Shown here piece after piece: positions 12,393 to 24,650 of a DNA stretch of 64,000 nucleotides. Both the position numbers and the translations under genes were made by a program. Below the pieces are notes generated by a model. That model made no database searches and had not been told where the DNA came from. It worked only from the letters and a program-made list of their open reading frames with translations. Positions within the stretch are counted from its first letter, which is position 1, and the number at the start of each line of letters is the position of its first letter. Source of the stretch: Coccinella septempunctata (Eukaryota > Arthropoda > Insecta > Coleoptera > Coccinellidae); the NCBI RefSeq assembly GCF_907165205.1, contig NC_058190.1:7138001-7202000 (forward strand), in the 5' to 3' direction.

Positions 12393-12430
12393 ATATTTCG
12401 AGTTACCGAGTCTTTCAAGGAAATAAACTG
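12393..12430 (+). other. candidate 38-nt internal exon, untranslated leader
   Basis: The exon follows a run of T ending TTCTTACAG and is followed by GTAAGTTTTC, both close to consensus. The segment reads ATATTTCGAGTTACC, then GAGTCTTTCAAGG and AAATAAACTG. It contains no ATG, which suits a 5' untranslated exon. The pairing of a strong acceptor and donor 38 nt apart, just behind another good donor, is the whole argument; transcript evidence would be decisive. Confidence 0.4.
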
Positions 12431-13036
12431 GTAAGTTTTCAGATACGTCATTAAATAATTTTTTGAATACAATTACGCATAGCACAATAGTAACGTAACC
12501 TCATACAAGGTATCCAAATTAGTGGTCAATCATGTAATTCACCACCGTATTCCATGATGAAAAATATAAGAGGGAAGCTTAAATGATTTTTTTTTTCGAA
12601 AAATGTTTCGCCACCGATCTACAAGCTTTTAAAGGTTAGACCCTTAAAATTGATAAAATTGTTCAAGGTGTTTTCTCAGGTATGGCAGGGGAGGAAAAAT
12701 CATCAAAAGAAAGAAGAGCAAATTCAGATTTTCGAAAACGCTAAATCTATTGCGAGCAACTTTGAAAGCCTATTTCTATAAGTTTAGATTTTCATTTTGG
12801 AAATGGCATTTTTCAAATTTCAATCTGCGATATCTCCTGTTATATTCGTCTGATCGAATTGGGATTTCCGGTTTTATAATCAGCGTTGCTTGGGCTTCCT
12901 CCCTGGCACAAAAACTCGATATCGAAAATATCGATTTTTTGGGTCAAAAATGAGCACTTTGATTACGGGACTGATAATTCGGAAGACAAACTCGGCGCCT
13001 CCATTAGATCAGATGATCCCTGACAGATTCAATAGG

Positions 13037-14052
13037 TATACACTCCATTCACTTTATTTTAGCACTCGGTTCTCAAGGTTTTGTAACTAGAACGGAGTAA
13101 AGTTGGCACTCATGAAATGTCTTTAATGTCAACACTACGTTGCCATAACTAATATCAACAATATCTTTGCTAATATCATATTGGATTTATTTTATCTCTG
13201 TGAATATTTTATTTATACACTTTTTCATTTGTGTTATGTTGTAAAACATCAAATTTGAGAATGCATGTGCCTTCATAATTTGTCGATCGGCTAATGACCT
13301 TGGTATTCGAAGCCGTATGTTAAAACCTAAACTAACCTATTTTTGCTTATATTCATTAATACCAGAGTCTCGGATTAATACTACCAGAATGCCTATTGAC
13401 ACACTACTTGCGTATGGAAAAAGTAGTATGTAGTATGTAGGAATATGAAGGGAGACGTACGACAATTAACAAAATTTTGAAATCAATGGGTTAAAATACC
13501 AAAGGATGAACGAACGCAAAATGTGAACAAAAGCATGTCGTTCAGCCAAAATTACTTTCTTGTGGAATTTTCTGCAAAATAAATCTTTGGATGAAAATAT
13601 CAGATTTGTGTTTCTTGATGAAACTTGGATTGACCAAAATGGTTTCTCTGTTCGTCAACAACTGATCTAAAGTCTCAAACCTTCAGCCAAAGGAGGCAAA
13701 ATTAACTATTCTCAAGCAACTGCATATTATTATGTGTCATTGAATCAATTTCAACCCATTGGGAAGATAAATATACTGATCTCTTGTACTATCCATGCAA
13801 ATAACTAGAAGGAACCCTTTAACCACTTTGTATAAACGTTAGTTATGTTGATGACATATTTTCGAATTAATTTATTTTTCGAAGAAAATACGTAAATACT
13901 GAGACTTTTACGTAGAACGTACCACATAGCTGGTTTAAAATCCAAAAATGTTTTGACAAGCGTCATAACCCCCCATTTTCGTAATATACAAAGTGGAATA
14001 TGTCAAATTTCCACGGCCAACCGAGTGCTAAAATAAAAGTGAATGGAGTATA
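13037..14052 (+). mobile_element. family II transposon, copy 1, about 1 kb, TA-flanked
   Basis: The left end (TATACACTCCATTCAC, then TTTAGCACTCGGTT) and the right end (AACCGAGTGCTAAAATAAAA, GTGAATGGAGTATA) are inverted copies and abut TA dinucleotides, as expected for the Tc1/mariner superfamily. The terminal repeats of this family are long: the outer 35 bp are nearly constant and homology between copies continues inward through AGTGGAATATGTCAAATTTC. Three other copies lie at 24651, 31851 and 49067. This is the only one that still shows part of a DDE catalytic domain. Confidence 0.75.
13540..13669 (+). pseudogene. transposase fragment with the first DDE motif
   Basis: Reading in the frame that contains codon 13590-13592 gives KSLDENIRFVFLDETWIDQN and then GFSVRQQLI before a TAA. 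FLDETW is the pattern around the first catalytic aspartate of Tc1/mariner/IS630-type DDE transposases. Upstream residues (LWNFLQN) are consistent with the same protein, but frames are broken further out, and the second and third catalytic acidic residues are not found. It lies within family II copy 1 and is its probable former transposase. Non-functional. Confidence 0.55.
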
Positions 14053-15928
14053 AGTTTATTTGAATGGTACGGTTACACGACTTGTCCATTTTTTTGTTAA
14101 ATTATGCCTCATATTGATCTAGCATCGAAATAGTCGAAATTTTAGTGTATAGTGAGTGCAAAAAACTTGCTGATTGTATGCAGAAAGATATGCACTGGGA
14201 ATTCGTCTATGTCGCGAATGTTTATTACTTTGTTGCAAATGTATAGACAAATGGTTGTTTGAAAGCCCTGAACATCTACAATGGTAGCTATCGAAGAAAT
14301 TCTAAAAATAATCTAGGATGAACCAACAAGGAAAAAATCCAAAGCTGAAGAAGTGGATGTTAACCACAAGAAAAGTTTTACACCTACCATTATCAAAGGG
14401 TACAAGCATTGCACTTGCAAGAGATTTTTGACTGTGGTTTTCGAATATTGCAAATCTGGGAACATCAATTCTGTCCACCAATGAAGCCACATCCACAAGA
14501 AATGGATTGAAGTTTCATAACACCCATGTTTGTCAACGGAAAGTTCCAGGAAAGATCCTCCCAGCATGTATAGATTTGTCTTGTCTATGATATGCTTGTT
14601 AGACCATTCTTTCCATCATCATGAATCACGGGTGAAGATTTCCTACAACATCGATGACTAGAAAATATCCCTCTCAATGTCAGACAGAGAATGTGGTTAG
14701 TATACTCGATGGATCTCCTCCCTTCTCCATTTAAGTAAGCCTCAACTGTCAGCTGTCAGAGTGTCGTTTCTCTGGTTACTCAACAGGGAAGTTTCACTCC
14801 GAATTCGTAACTACTTACTTGTAGTGATAAGGAACGAAAGAGGATATTTTTCATTAGAAGCCATTTCGTGATGTCACTGATATATTTTATATGTTGCTGG
14901 AGTATGTGGAACTCCTCGTGGAAAACCCTGTAGGTTCTTATAGTTATGAAATAAGACCTTTATAGACAGCTTGTCTACAGCGCACTTCTGAATCTACTAC
15001 AAAGCATAAGCTGTGGTGTTAATGATGTTAATCTGAAACGATAAAGACTTCAGTAACGACCGACTTCACTTTGTGGTCTGCTTCACCCAACATCGAACAA
15101 AGCTCTCACGAAATTTGACCCTATTTACCCCAATGATCCGATTCGACGCATTTTTCGATATCACTTACATTTTACGACACGTGTTCTTACAATAGAAAAT
15201 CGGGAGTTTCGAGGACCGTTCTCCTGACTCCCTTACGGTTTCTTATCTTTCATCTTAGATGATGAGAGGTTTGAGTATATTTCCCCTGTACGCTGAGATG
15301 TCCATTATCTTTCATTTCTTTGTTCATTATGCAATCGTTTGTATGATTCAGGACAGGCACCTTTATTTGAAGTTTGAAGAAGTTTCGAGGGCTCACTTAT
15401 AATTCCTTTGATGTTTTCACTTATTTTTTTCTGTCACTTCTGCCACACTGACGGATTACGAACAATATTTCTGGTTGTCCGCAGTAACACTTTTCTTTCT
15501 TCAGTTTCTCAAGTAGAGTCAAGCTCTATATCAATTGCAGTAAGCTTTCGAACAGAAAGCAGATTTTTATCAGTTTGCCCATTTGGCGGTAATTTTGAAC
15601 CAAAGATGGCTAAAAATGGTTGGGTTCAAAAATAGCCTTCATTTAATTCACACTTACTTACTCTCGTAAGTCTTCTTTAAAAGTTAAGGTTTTTGTAATT
15701 GAATTTGCAGGTCGTCCTCATGTAGGTACCAAGTAGTAACTTGAAAAACAGAACATCCATTATTGATGAATTTATTACAACAATCCTTTATATCCATGTT
15801 TCTTGAGAAATATGCTACCGTACAAAAAAGGGAAATCAATATATGTTGGACCTACAGGATGTCTCAGCACGTAAAAAAATTCTTTGGGTAAAAGATTGGT
15901 AGATCTAGGGGGTCAGGCAATGGACAAT
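14053..15928. other. no gene seen; contains one copy of an unnamed diverged repeat (14466-14645)
   Basis: The segment 14466-14645 resembles 23971-24158: both contain TCTGTCCACCAA, AAGAAATGGA, TTTCATAACA, a TTGTCT.T..TATGCTT block and CGGGTGAAGA in the same order. The open frames on either strand through it (64-84 codons) show no motif. The rest, including a slightly GC-richer part about 15000-15250, has nothing I can name. Confidence 0.4.
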
Positions 15929-16649
15929 ATTTATTTATTTAGTTTTTAGTTGCTATTACATAAGCAATAGAACATTTTACGGGATCATTCCCATTTACAA
16001 AGTAACAACCATAAGAACAAAACCAATATAGCAAAAATAACAAAAATCGAGCTATAACATTTAAATAAAATAAAAAACATTTATAATATTCACAGCTCAT
16101 GGCAAACACCAAAAGAGAATGAACAAAAGTTGTTCACTTACTTTTCTCTCCAACTGACTAAAGCTACAACTGAAAAAATCTGAATCAACGGCAACTTGTT
16201 AAGTAATAAAAGTGGGTCATCTGACCATTTGAGAGTTTTTCTATAATTTAAACTCGATCTTAAAACAGCAAGCAAAAGTGTATGTCTTGTTCTTCTCGAG
16301 GGAGTGTTGAAATCAACAAGAGATAAAAGTTCAGGTGAATACACATCATCATTGGCCAACTTGAAGAAAATGAGATCATGCATGAGTCTTCCAGATTCCA
16401 AAGCAGGCAGATTCAAACCGAGGCGTAATAAATGATAGTCTTTCTCATTTCTATTTATAATACGTTCAAAGGCTTTAAAACGCGAAAACCCATTCTGAAC
16501 TCTTTTAAGGTCTCTAGAAATCATCACAAGATTAGTAGACCAAACAACATATGAATATGCATCAACAACACTCCTCATATAACAGCAGAACAAAACTTCT
16601 AATTTAGTTTTAGAAAACACATTAAAATTTCTAATAATGAAACACAAGG
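15929..16649 (-). mobile_element. 5'-truncated non-LTR retrotransposon (LINE), 3' part
   Basis: On the - strand the element reads from reverse-transcriptase C-terminal sequence through a short 3' untranslated region to a tail AACTAAATAAATAAATATTG at its end (15929 side). It begins abruptly at about 16649, beside a family I element, as expected for a 5'-truncated insertion. The coding part stays open for 169 codons, so the insertion may be fairly recent compared with most repeats here. No clear target duplication was found because the family I flank is itself rearranged. Confidence 0.7.
16138..16647 (-). pseudogene. C-terminal part of a LINE reverse-transcriptase polyprotein
   Basis: The 169-codon frame includes LFCCYMRSVVDAYSYVVWST, then RDLKRVQNGFSRF, DYHLLRLGLNLPALESGR and LSLVDFNTPSRRTRHT. 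These match the region downstream of the reverse-transcriptase palm in arthropod non-LTR ORF2 proteins (family pattern: LY.slVRs.leY.svvW, then le..Q..f.r, then LPtLE.RR). The catalytic F/YXDD region and the endonuclease are missing through 5' truncation. The initiating Met is simply the first in frame and not an authentic start. It would not make a working enzyme. A Jockey-like clade is my best guess from the pattern; a full-length relative would be needed to settle it. Confidence 0.7.
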
Positions 16650-16654
16650 TGAGG

Positions 16655-17040
16655 GTACAAATATTTTAGCAGTAGATTCTTGAGGTCAAAAGATACTGCT
16701 TTTTTTCTGATTCGGCCCTGATGAAAAGATATACTTAGTTTTCACAATGAGCTGTGCAATCCCTGAAAAAACAAAATTACCTTCGAATAACTAAGTCTAT
16801 GACATTACACATCTGTGGATCTTTCAAACAGAGTTGTATTCAGCCAAAGTACACAATTTTTCAAATTTTACAGATGCTTTTTAAATTTTGAACAACAAAT
16901 TACTCAAAAACGGTGCAATGTATGAAAAAATATGAGGAATACTTTTATTTTACAAAAAGTTCAAATATTCGTTAGACAGCGTTCAATTTAGTTTCGACAG
17001 TTGGGTTCTTTGAATTTTGGATATTTTTATGGTACATTAA
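16655..17040 (+). repeat. family I element, left half
   Basis: It begins GTGAGGGTACAAATATTTTA and continues GCAGTAGATTCTTGAGGTCA, then AATGAGCTGTG, ACATCTGTGGATCTTT and AGTTGGGTTCTTTGAATTTT, all landmarks of the full copies. The sequence stops matching near 17040, so the right terminal repeat is missing. Part of the left terminal repeat (TCTTTGACTC) has been deleted. Confidence 0.7.
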
Positions 17041-18097
17041 TTTGTGGAAGGAATTGTTCGAGGTTTATTGTTCTCCTCATTTATAATTATTCTCCCTGAC
17101 AGCTTCACTATGAATATTCTTTTAATAAATGTGCCTCGTTCCAAAGATGAACTTTCTCCATCAGTAGTTACAAAAGTGGAAGAATATCTGAATATAATAA
17201 TCCTTTTCGTATGACAGGCAAAGAGCATCTCGATGTCAGACAACTCCCATGTTCGTTCCCCCTTACAGATTTCGTCGGCAGCAGTCGAAAGTAATCTCGC
17301 TGTCTGAAAGATTTGCCAAACTTTATCGATATTGGCACAATTTAGGCCTCGTCAAGCTTTCTCGAATACATAAGCTTTTCTGCGTCACATAAGCACGTCT
17401 TTCCCGGAGTTTCTCGAGTCTGAAAGAAGGACAATATGTTTTGATGTGGTCCCGCAGGCTCTGGGGGATTTGATGTTCTAACGCTTGTCTGATTCCCTGC
17501 GATGAAAAATGTGCCAGTGCTTGGCAACATCGATTCTTCTTTCTTCTCACTATTGGACTTATACAATATACAGGATGTTTTCTTAATTCGGTGTTTTTCC
17601 AACTGGTACAATTCTAGGAAATGGCCCATCTCACCAAAAATCGCTTTCATGAAATTTTTCATCTCTTGATGTTTGATTCGATTCGAAAGAATGGGTAGTA
17701 AGAATGTGTAGTAAGAATGTGTTTCCAAGCGAAAATTCAGTTTTCGGTCCAAAAGTTCAGCTTATATCACTTGAATCGCATATATCTCGTCGGATGTTTT
17801 TATTTTCCAGTCATACACTTATGGAAAGATTTGTTAGTCAATATTTAAAACAACGAAGAGAACCGTTAAAGGAAAATTCTGCAGATATTCTCTATCGAAA
17901 CTGACGAATGGTCTAACCTAAAAAACTGCGATGAACGTCAATAGTACGCAACAAGAAAATATAGAAAGGAGCTGAAATTCGGGAATTTTTCAGAGAGGTT
18001 ATGACGTACATGGAGACTATAATGTCAAGCTTAATTGACAGAACCCTTAACTTCAGCACTAGCTTAGTATAGGCAATGGGTAAAATTAGAAAGAAAA
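17041..18097. other. no gene seen
   Basis: Two overlapping - strand open frames (136 and 75 codons) cover 17323-17752. Neither shows a known motif, and a TACAGGATGTTTTC repeat end lies inside them at about 17570, which argues against a real gene. Otherwise plain AT-rich sequence. Confidence 0.4.
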
Positions 18098-18099
18098 TA

Positions 18100-19603
18100 C
18101 ACTGCGCAAAAAATTAACGCACATTATGGAAATCTCAAATTTATTCTACAACTGAAGGTGTTCTCAATGATAATTATTTTTATCAGAATTATGCATGCAT
18201 ATGTTATCCACTTTCAACGGTTTTCTTCAATACAGATGTTTTTTCCCAGCAGGAATAAAAAAAGATGATATTATCAGATTTTGAATGGATTGGCTTCATT
18301 CTAAAATCAGTTGTTCTCGATCAATTCTAGTGATCAATAGTTTTTCTTTCGTTTGATTTTCTACACTCGATCGCTATGCAACGCAAAACACGCAATTTGA
18401 CCCAAGAGGAATGTGCCCAAGGGTGGACATACACAAAAATTGCAGAAAGGTTTGGAGTTTCCCATACAAGTGTGTCCAGAATGTTGCAGCGATTCAGGGA
18501 GACAGGTATGAATGTCCGAAGACCAGGACAGGGTAGACCACGGGTAACAACTGCCATTCAAGAACGTTACTTGAGAGTTTCTTCGTTGAGACAACGGTTT
18601 GCAACCGCTCGCCTCCTTCAAATTCAGCTTGGGCAAACTCATGAGGTGCAAATTAGCACTCAGACAATAAGAAATCGCCTCAGAGAATATGATTTAAGGC
18701 CTCGTGTCGCGACAATAGGCCCAGCTCTTACCCCAGCCCATCGAAGGGCGCGTTTGGATTTTGCGTGAGAGCATATCCATTTGGAAGAGGCCGATTGGGA
18801 AAGAGTTCTCTTCACAGATGAGTCTAGATTCTGCCTCTACCATTGTGATTGACGTTCCCTTGTATATAGACGTCCACATGAAAGATATGCTCAGTGCAAT
18901 TTCCTGAATACTACTTATTTCGGGGGAGGATCGATATGGTATGGGCTGGAATATCTTTGACTGCTCGCACAGACATAGTGGTCGTTGATAATGGAGCTAT
19001 GAATGCTGATAAGTATATAAGGAACATTCTTGAAGAGCATGTAGTGCCATTTGCCCCATACATTGGTGAAAATTTCATTTTTATGGACGATAATGCCAGA
19101 CCCCATCGTGCGCGCATCGTTCAGGAGTACCTTGAAGAGGTTGAAGTCTCTCGAATGGAATGGCCAGCAAGAAGTCAAGATCTCAATCCGATTGAGCAGG
19201 TTTGGGACAACTTCAATAGAAGGCTGAGAAGTTCAGAAAATCATCCAGCTACTCTTAATGACTTGGGAATCCAACTCGGAGAAATCTGGGAAGGATTAGA
19301 TCAGAACATTTTAAGATCACTCATTTTGAGTATGAACCGTCGTTGCCGAGCTGTAATTAACGCAAGGGGTGGAAATACCAAGTATTAAATCACTCATCAG
19401 CATTTCAGTATTTTGAAAATTGTTCATTTCTCTTCTTTCACATAAGATTCGGTGAAATCCTGAATTTTTCTTCCATTTAATGTGTCTTGTTTCGTTCGAA
19501 ACCTTCCCGAGAGAACATAAAAAATAAGTTATAAAGTCAAGGTAGAGTTAACTTTCATTAAAATTGAGATTTTCAGAATGTGCGTTTTTTTTTTTGCGCA
19601 GTG
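18100..19603 (+). mobile_element. complete Tc1-like transposon (1,504 bp), TA target duplication
   Basis: The terminal repeats are CACTGCGCAAAAAATTAACG followed by CACATT at the left, and AATGTGCG, a run of T and GCGCAGTG at the right. They are inverted, about 26 bp, and flanked by TA at 18098-18099 and 19604-19605. The length, single transposase and DD34E spacing match Tc1 elements. Both ends and the whole coding region are present, so the element inserted intact and then decayed by point mutations. Confidence 0.93.
18376..19388 (+). pseudogene. Tc1 transposase, inactivated by two stops and a frameshift
   Basis: The N-terminal part has the paired-type helix-turn-helix (EECAQGWTYTKIAERFGVSH, then TSVSRMLQRFRETG) and the GRPR-type hook (RPGQGRPRVTT). 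The catalytic triad is visible: D in DESRF, D in MDDNARPH and E in LNPIEQVWD, with 34 residues between the last two (DD34E). An in-frame TGA occurs at 18766-18768 and another about 28 codons later in the segment CLYHCD. A one-base deletion near 18930 moves the remainder, including MVWAGI, into another frame that runs to the stop at 19388. The region between the ATG and this stop is otherwise colinear with the family, about 340 codons. It cannot make active transposase. Confidence 0.93.
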
Positions 19604-21760
19604 TATGTAATTTGAAATAACTTTAACATTTGTGCGAATAAGTATTTCAAACAACCCCATCAGCTAAGTATATACCGAGCTATATACCCAATACCTTTTG
19701 ATCGTTAAACCAATATCACCGAATTCTCCATGGAGAATATTTTATATGTTTGCAATCAGGTCATTTTTTGTTGTTAAAATTGGTTATATATAATTAATTT
19801 TAACATTTTTAATTAAATCTGAAATAATGTTCCATTTGAAGAGGGCTTTTGACTGGCACGGAATGAATTTATATAAAAATATAGTGTTGATATATTTTCA
19901 CTGTATGTATACTCGGGACAAGATTTTGCCTTGTGCTATTTTACAAAAAGAGTGTATGAAAACACCTTGTATGAAATTGTTTCCAAAATGCATCCAACAT
20001 TATGCACTCGTACAGGGTGGACCAACGGAAGTTTTTTCCTCTTAATTTCAACCTCCTACTGCAGGAAGGACAATGACAATGATATTCAATAGGAAACAGA
20101 GGTGTTCGTTTTGAACATCTCCTTGATTTATTAGATAAAAAGATAATGTATGAGGGACGACATGAATTGGCAGTAGTCCTAGTTGGCCCACTCTGCGTTT
20201 AATGAAGAATGAAAGGGATGGAACCAAATCAGTGATGGAAAACCTAGTTTAGTGCTGTCATACATTGAAGCAAAGAGTTAAAAGTAGTGCGATCCAAATG
20301 GCACCTCTTTTTGGGCGGTTGAAATAATTGGAAATTCACATAAAAACGCGATGCATATGTAAATTGAGTTCCGATCAATTTGTAATTGAATTCAATCAAC
20401 ACTATCCTTTGTTAATCCACTGTAATCAATTGAATCAATAGCATATTAACAGATAGGGTGTTAATATTATCAGGCAAATTCGCAGGCTTCACATAGGTAT
20501 GAAATATCATTATTACCTGATATTTGATATATCATTGAATCAGTTAATATGAGCGTTAATTGGATACATGGATGTTTAACCATCCTGAAGGATTAGTTGT
20601 AATATCCGTGCTACTGGCAGATGGAAAGGCTATTTACCCCTTTCGAAGTTTTATTTTGGGCGAACTTGCATATTTTGTATTTTTGCTCATTTTGGTAGTA
20701 CTCTTATTACGTTGGTTTCACATTATTATTTAGAAGATTTTTCTGCCTTGTTTCCCTTAGCAACATATGACGCTATAATTGGAGTGATAGTTAGTAATTC
20801 AGTATGTGGTAGTAAATTTTTGGTTTTACATACTGACACAATCTTTAGGTTCATCTGGAATGATTATGTTGTAATTTCCTTTGGAATTATCATTCTCAAG
20901 GTCCATTTGCCATCCAAAGATGTACACGGTGACCAAAATTCGATTAGATTGAATAGAAGCTGTGTAACCTTGAGTGCAAGGGAAAAATGGATGGTACAAT
21001 TTCGCTCCCGATTTTCAAAAAATTTATAATGGCCAAAACTGCATGCCTTTATCTTCTTTGGTCTGTCCACTGGTTCTCAGAACTCGCACAAGCTCATAGA
21101 GAATAAAATCAAAAGTTCACGAAAAATTCATCTGAATTATTCACAAACATTTTTCACTAGTCATCACAGTTTTCTCCTTGTTAAAAAATGTTCGCACAGT
21201 CTTAATCACCGTAAGAATAGGTTAACTTACCCAATAACAAACAATAATTGCAGTTTGTCAAAGAACAATGTCAAAAGCACATTCAATACAGCTCCACAAT
21301 TCTTCTACGTTGTTTTCATCTTACCTTTCAATTTTCTCAAATGACCCCAATACAATTATTCAGGAATTCTCGAGGGTAGTTGAACAATGTTAACAATTAT
21401 GATGGTTCGTTCAATCATCTGCTTCATTTTACTGGTGTTGCGTAGCCTTCTATACAGTTCACCATGTTTTTATAAATTCTTCATTTGTTTCTTTTGAATT
21501 TTTTTTTCGACGTTGTTATCATTATTTCAATTGGCACCACAAAACTTCCCTCTCATTTAGGACCTTTTCATTAGAGGGAAATGCATGAATCTTCACACAA
21601 TCGGTATTAAATCTGGTTGTAGATTCCAACGAGTCTTTCAAAATTAAAGCATCTTAGTATGTGGTAATTTAATTAAGTGTTGTTATTCAGGTCATTTTTA
21701 ACAAGTTACTAGGTCGATGATCAATCACAAAACCAACTTTTTGGAAAAAAAGGCCAACTA

Positions 21761-21790
21761 GTTTCGACTTTATTTTAAAATCTTCATCAG
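21761..21790 (-). ncRNA. hammerhead-like core motif, imperfect
   Basis: On the - strand: GCC, CTGATGA, then AGATTTTAAAATAAAGTC (a GATTTT/AAAGTC hairpin with one wobble), then GAAA, the palindrome-forming CTAGT, T, then GGC. The order of elements is that of a type I hammerhead with a short palindromic stem III and GCC/GGC as stem I. An extra A at the base of helix II disrupts the standard core, so self-cleavage is doubtful. It probably marks the end of an old retroelement. Confidence 0.35.
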
Positions 21791-22713
21791 GGCTCTGAAA
21801 GTGTTGTGCCTATGCCTTCAGATAATTCCACTTAAAGCGCTTTATTACTGGATTAATATTTTATATATTGTATTGCTACTTTTAAAACAATAAAATAAGA
21901 TACAGGATTTGTGAGGAAATTTAATTATTTTGACATTCGTATGAAAATCAATGAAAAAATACGAGCCTTGAAAAATAATATAATCATTCTGGATTCGAAA
22001 CGTTGGCAATGTATTAATAAAAGATTAAACTAAAGTTGTCCAAATTCCTGTAAACTCATTTCACTATAGCGGATCACAAAAAACCTCACATGTAGTAGTA
22101 CCTGAAGATAGATTTCATTAGGGGCAATCTAATATCTTTTCATTTGCAGGACCGTATCATATATATTTGGATAGTTCTTGAAATTTCAGGAAATCACCCT
22201 GTACAATGAATCGGTTCATTTTTTTTCTCGTGTCGATATTAAACATCCTTTTCATCCCATATCGAAATGAATTGTAATTCTTAATGAATTTCATCAATGA
22301 AATAACTGTACAGCGTTTATTGCAGAGATATATCTTATGGTAGACACCTTTGATATCGTTCGTTAATTTTTATTTCATTTTACCTATTTTATATCCATCA
22401 CGTTTTAGTTTATTCTTGTCAATTAAATGACTCAAAAATAAATAATTGATAAAAACCCATCCTTGAGTTACGCTTCAGGAAATTTATTTAGTTGATCAAA
22501 TGAAGAGTGAAATTAAACATCAATAATGTTTATTCAATTGCTTAAATTCATAAAGATTCAGAATTTACTTCGCTATGAGATGAATAGGATGTTAAGTATC
22601 GACAAGGGAGAAAAAATTATCCTCACTATCAAGGAAGAAAAATCAATCTTCGGGATAGTGCCGTGTAATATTAATTGGCGAATGGAATGAACGAATCTTG
22701 TAGATATCGAAGG

Positions 22714-22757
22714 AATCATGAAACATGAACATGAACATGAATCATGAATCATGAAAC
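22714..22757. repeat. short tandem repeat of ATGAA/ATCATGAA units
   Basis: Six to seven imperfect units of the form (A)CATGAA and TCATGAA in a row. Replication slippage is a sufficient explanation. Confidence 0.7.
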
Positions 22758-23649
22758 TTATTGTACAAGATCATTTCCTGGACTTTCAAGGAATGCCCAA
22801 ATTTATGTTATATGGTCTTGAAAATCAAATGATATTTGATTGCACTTTTCTGGAACCCCATGGAAGCTATTTTCATCCTAACGAATAAATCGGTGATTCC
22901 GTTCGGGATATATAGAGTGGTTTTGATTTCTATTCAAATTTGAAAAACACACTGTAAATAAGAATCAAGAACTTTTATATAGATGGGTTTTTTCGTGATC
23001 TTCTAGGTGTTCTTTATCTCCCATTGAGAAGAAGTCATCAGATAACAAATTTGAAGGGAATACAATGAATGAAATTCACTGACTATTGATCGTACTTGAT
23101 GTAGGTATAATAATGTATCTATATTACTTAGTGGGTAAATCAAAATGTATAAAATGAACACGAACAATGCGATAACCGTACTTCCAAAATTCTCTTTACG
23201 AGTGAAAATATAAAAAATGATTCTCTACAATATAGCAATTCTTATTCACATGTTAATGCTCACATGTTGAACCTGAATCATCTCAGAAAACTTTTCGGGT
23301 AACTCGGCTGCCTGCTCCCGTAATATATTCTTTCGGAGAAACACGTGTACCTTCCGATTTTAACAATGTAGATTTTGAAAGGACAGTGACGAATGAAACT
23401 TGAGAAGATGCTTGAGAAAGCATTATATTTCACTCTCCATTCCTGCCCTTATTCATGAGGAAATTTTTGAAAGAAGATTGATAAACGCTTTCAGTGGATG
23501 AATGGAATCTACGGGGAATTTGTAGGTACGTGCTCCTCTTGCATCCAGAATTTATTTTAATTTCCTACTAATACATTCGTCCCCTCAGAAAAATTCATGA
23601 GAGTGTTCATTATTGAAATCTATGAATGAAAATTTGATCATCACAACTG

Positions 23650-24222
23650 AGTAAATAATAATAATTTTCTTTATTTCAAGTTATTTCCTGCAGTGTATAA
23701 CAAAAAAGTTACATGAAATGAAACAGTGTCAAAAAAGAATATTTTTATAAGTTGCTTCATGACACTGTAGACCACAATTATGCTTTTTGAGAAACTGTTC
23801 TGGAGAGAACCAAATGTCCTTTACAAAAAAGAATCGATGAGCAAAAACTAGCTCAAGAGAGAGAAAAGGACCAATCAAAGCTCGTCTAACGCTCGGTCTA
23901 ACAATAATACTAGCATAATTTGAAGTATTCCTAAAAAGACTTAAAATCAAGTTTGAATATGTCTCCATCGGTCAATATGACTTCTGTCCACCAAGAAAGC
24001 AACATTCCTAAGAAATGGAGTGAGCAATTTTCATAACAATAGAAATAGAAATACTCCACTCTCTAAGAATAAATATCCATTAAAGATGAATGTTTGTATT
24101 GGGCTTGTCTGTGGTATGCTTCTTGGTCTACCATCACGAATATCGGGTGAAGACTTCTACATTTTTTTAAATTTTGAAATTATTAATTTTTACGGCGGTT
24201 TGCAAAGATATGTATTTTTCTG
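23650..24222. repeat. unclassified repeated DNA, includes second copy of the 14466-14645 repeat
   Basis: 23971-24158 is similar to 14466-14645 in the same orientation. To its left, a 79-codon - strand frame (23729-23968) and an AATAATAATAATTTTC tract near 23655 resemble the 3' end of a LINE on the - strand, but no diagnostic reverse-transcriptase motif is present. Left unclassified. Confidence 0.35.
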
Positions 24223-24556
24223 TCAGGGGATACAATTCATCAGAATAAATTCAACGAAAAATTGCCTTATCAGAGAATATTCCTCCATCATTTTTATTAC
24301 CGAAGATCCAACGTCATCATTTAACACTGCAGTTAATGGCATTGGAAGGCGATAGAAAACCATATGGCGGATCAATTGTTGGAGATAAATTGACATATGA
24401 TATTCTTGATCAATTGATCGATGTTTTTTTAACAACTTCGTCCTTTCCCCCTTCAAAAGTTTCATACTTTCATACAATTGCTGATGAAATGGTTTATTTT
24501 GATGAGTTTTATTATCTGTCGAAAATAAACCTCGCCTTTGAGAACACCCTGTATAA
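24223..24556 (-). repeat. diverged relative of family V
   Basis: Read on the - strand from 24556: TATACAGGGTGTTCTCAAAG, then GCGAGG, a T-rich stretch and CGACAG, followed by ACTCATCAAAATAAACCATT. This parallels the left end of family V (TACAGGGCGTTTTCAAAGGT...GACAGAAGG...ACTCAATAAAATCAGTCGTT) at low identity. The 123-codon - strand frame that overlaps it contains this end sequence and has no motif, so I do not call it a gene. The other end is not defined. Confidence 0.35.
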
Positions 24557-24650
24557 ATATCATCAAACTTAATTTCTTGAAAACTAGAAATCATACTTTT
24601 TGAACCCTACAATAAATAAATAAAATCTAAGAGATGAGGAACTCCATTCA

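Larger units (their letters stand above)
19606..23649. other. no gene seen; scattered repeat ends and small motifs
   Basis: TACAGGGTGGACC at about 20013 and CACCCTGTACA at 22197 look like ends of old repeats. A hammerhead-like motif (21761-21790) and a small tandem repeat (22714-22757) are listed separately. Open frames such as 20712-21029 (105 codons) show no motif. I see no exon signals worth reporting. Confidence 0.4.

Noticed and set aside
17342..17752. 136-codon open frame on the - strand
   Set aside because: Includes a repeat end at about 17570 and shows no motif; a second overlapping frame is just as long-lived.
24223..24594. 123-codon open frame on the - strand
   Set aside because: It contains the family V-like terminal sequence and no protein motif.
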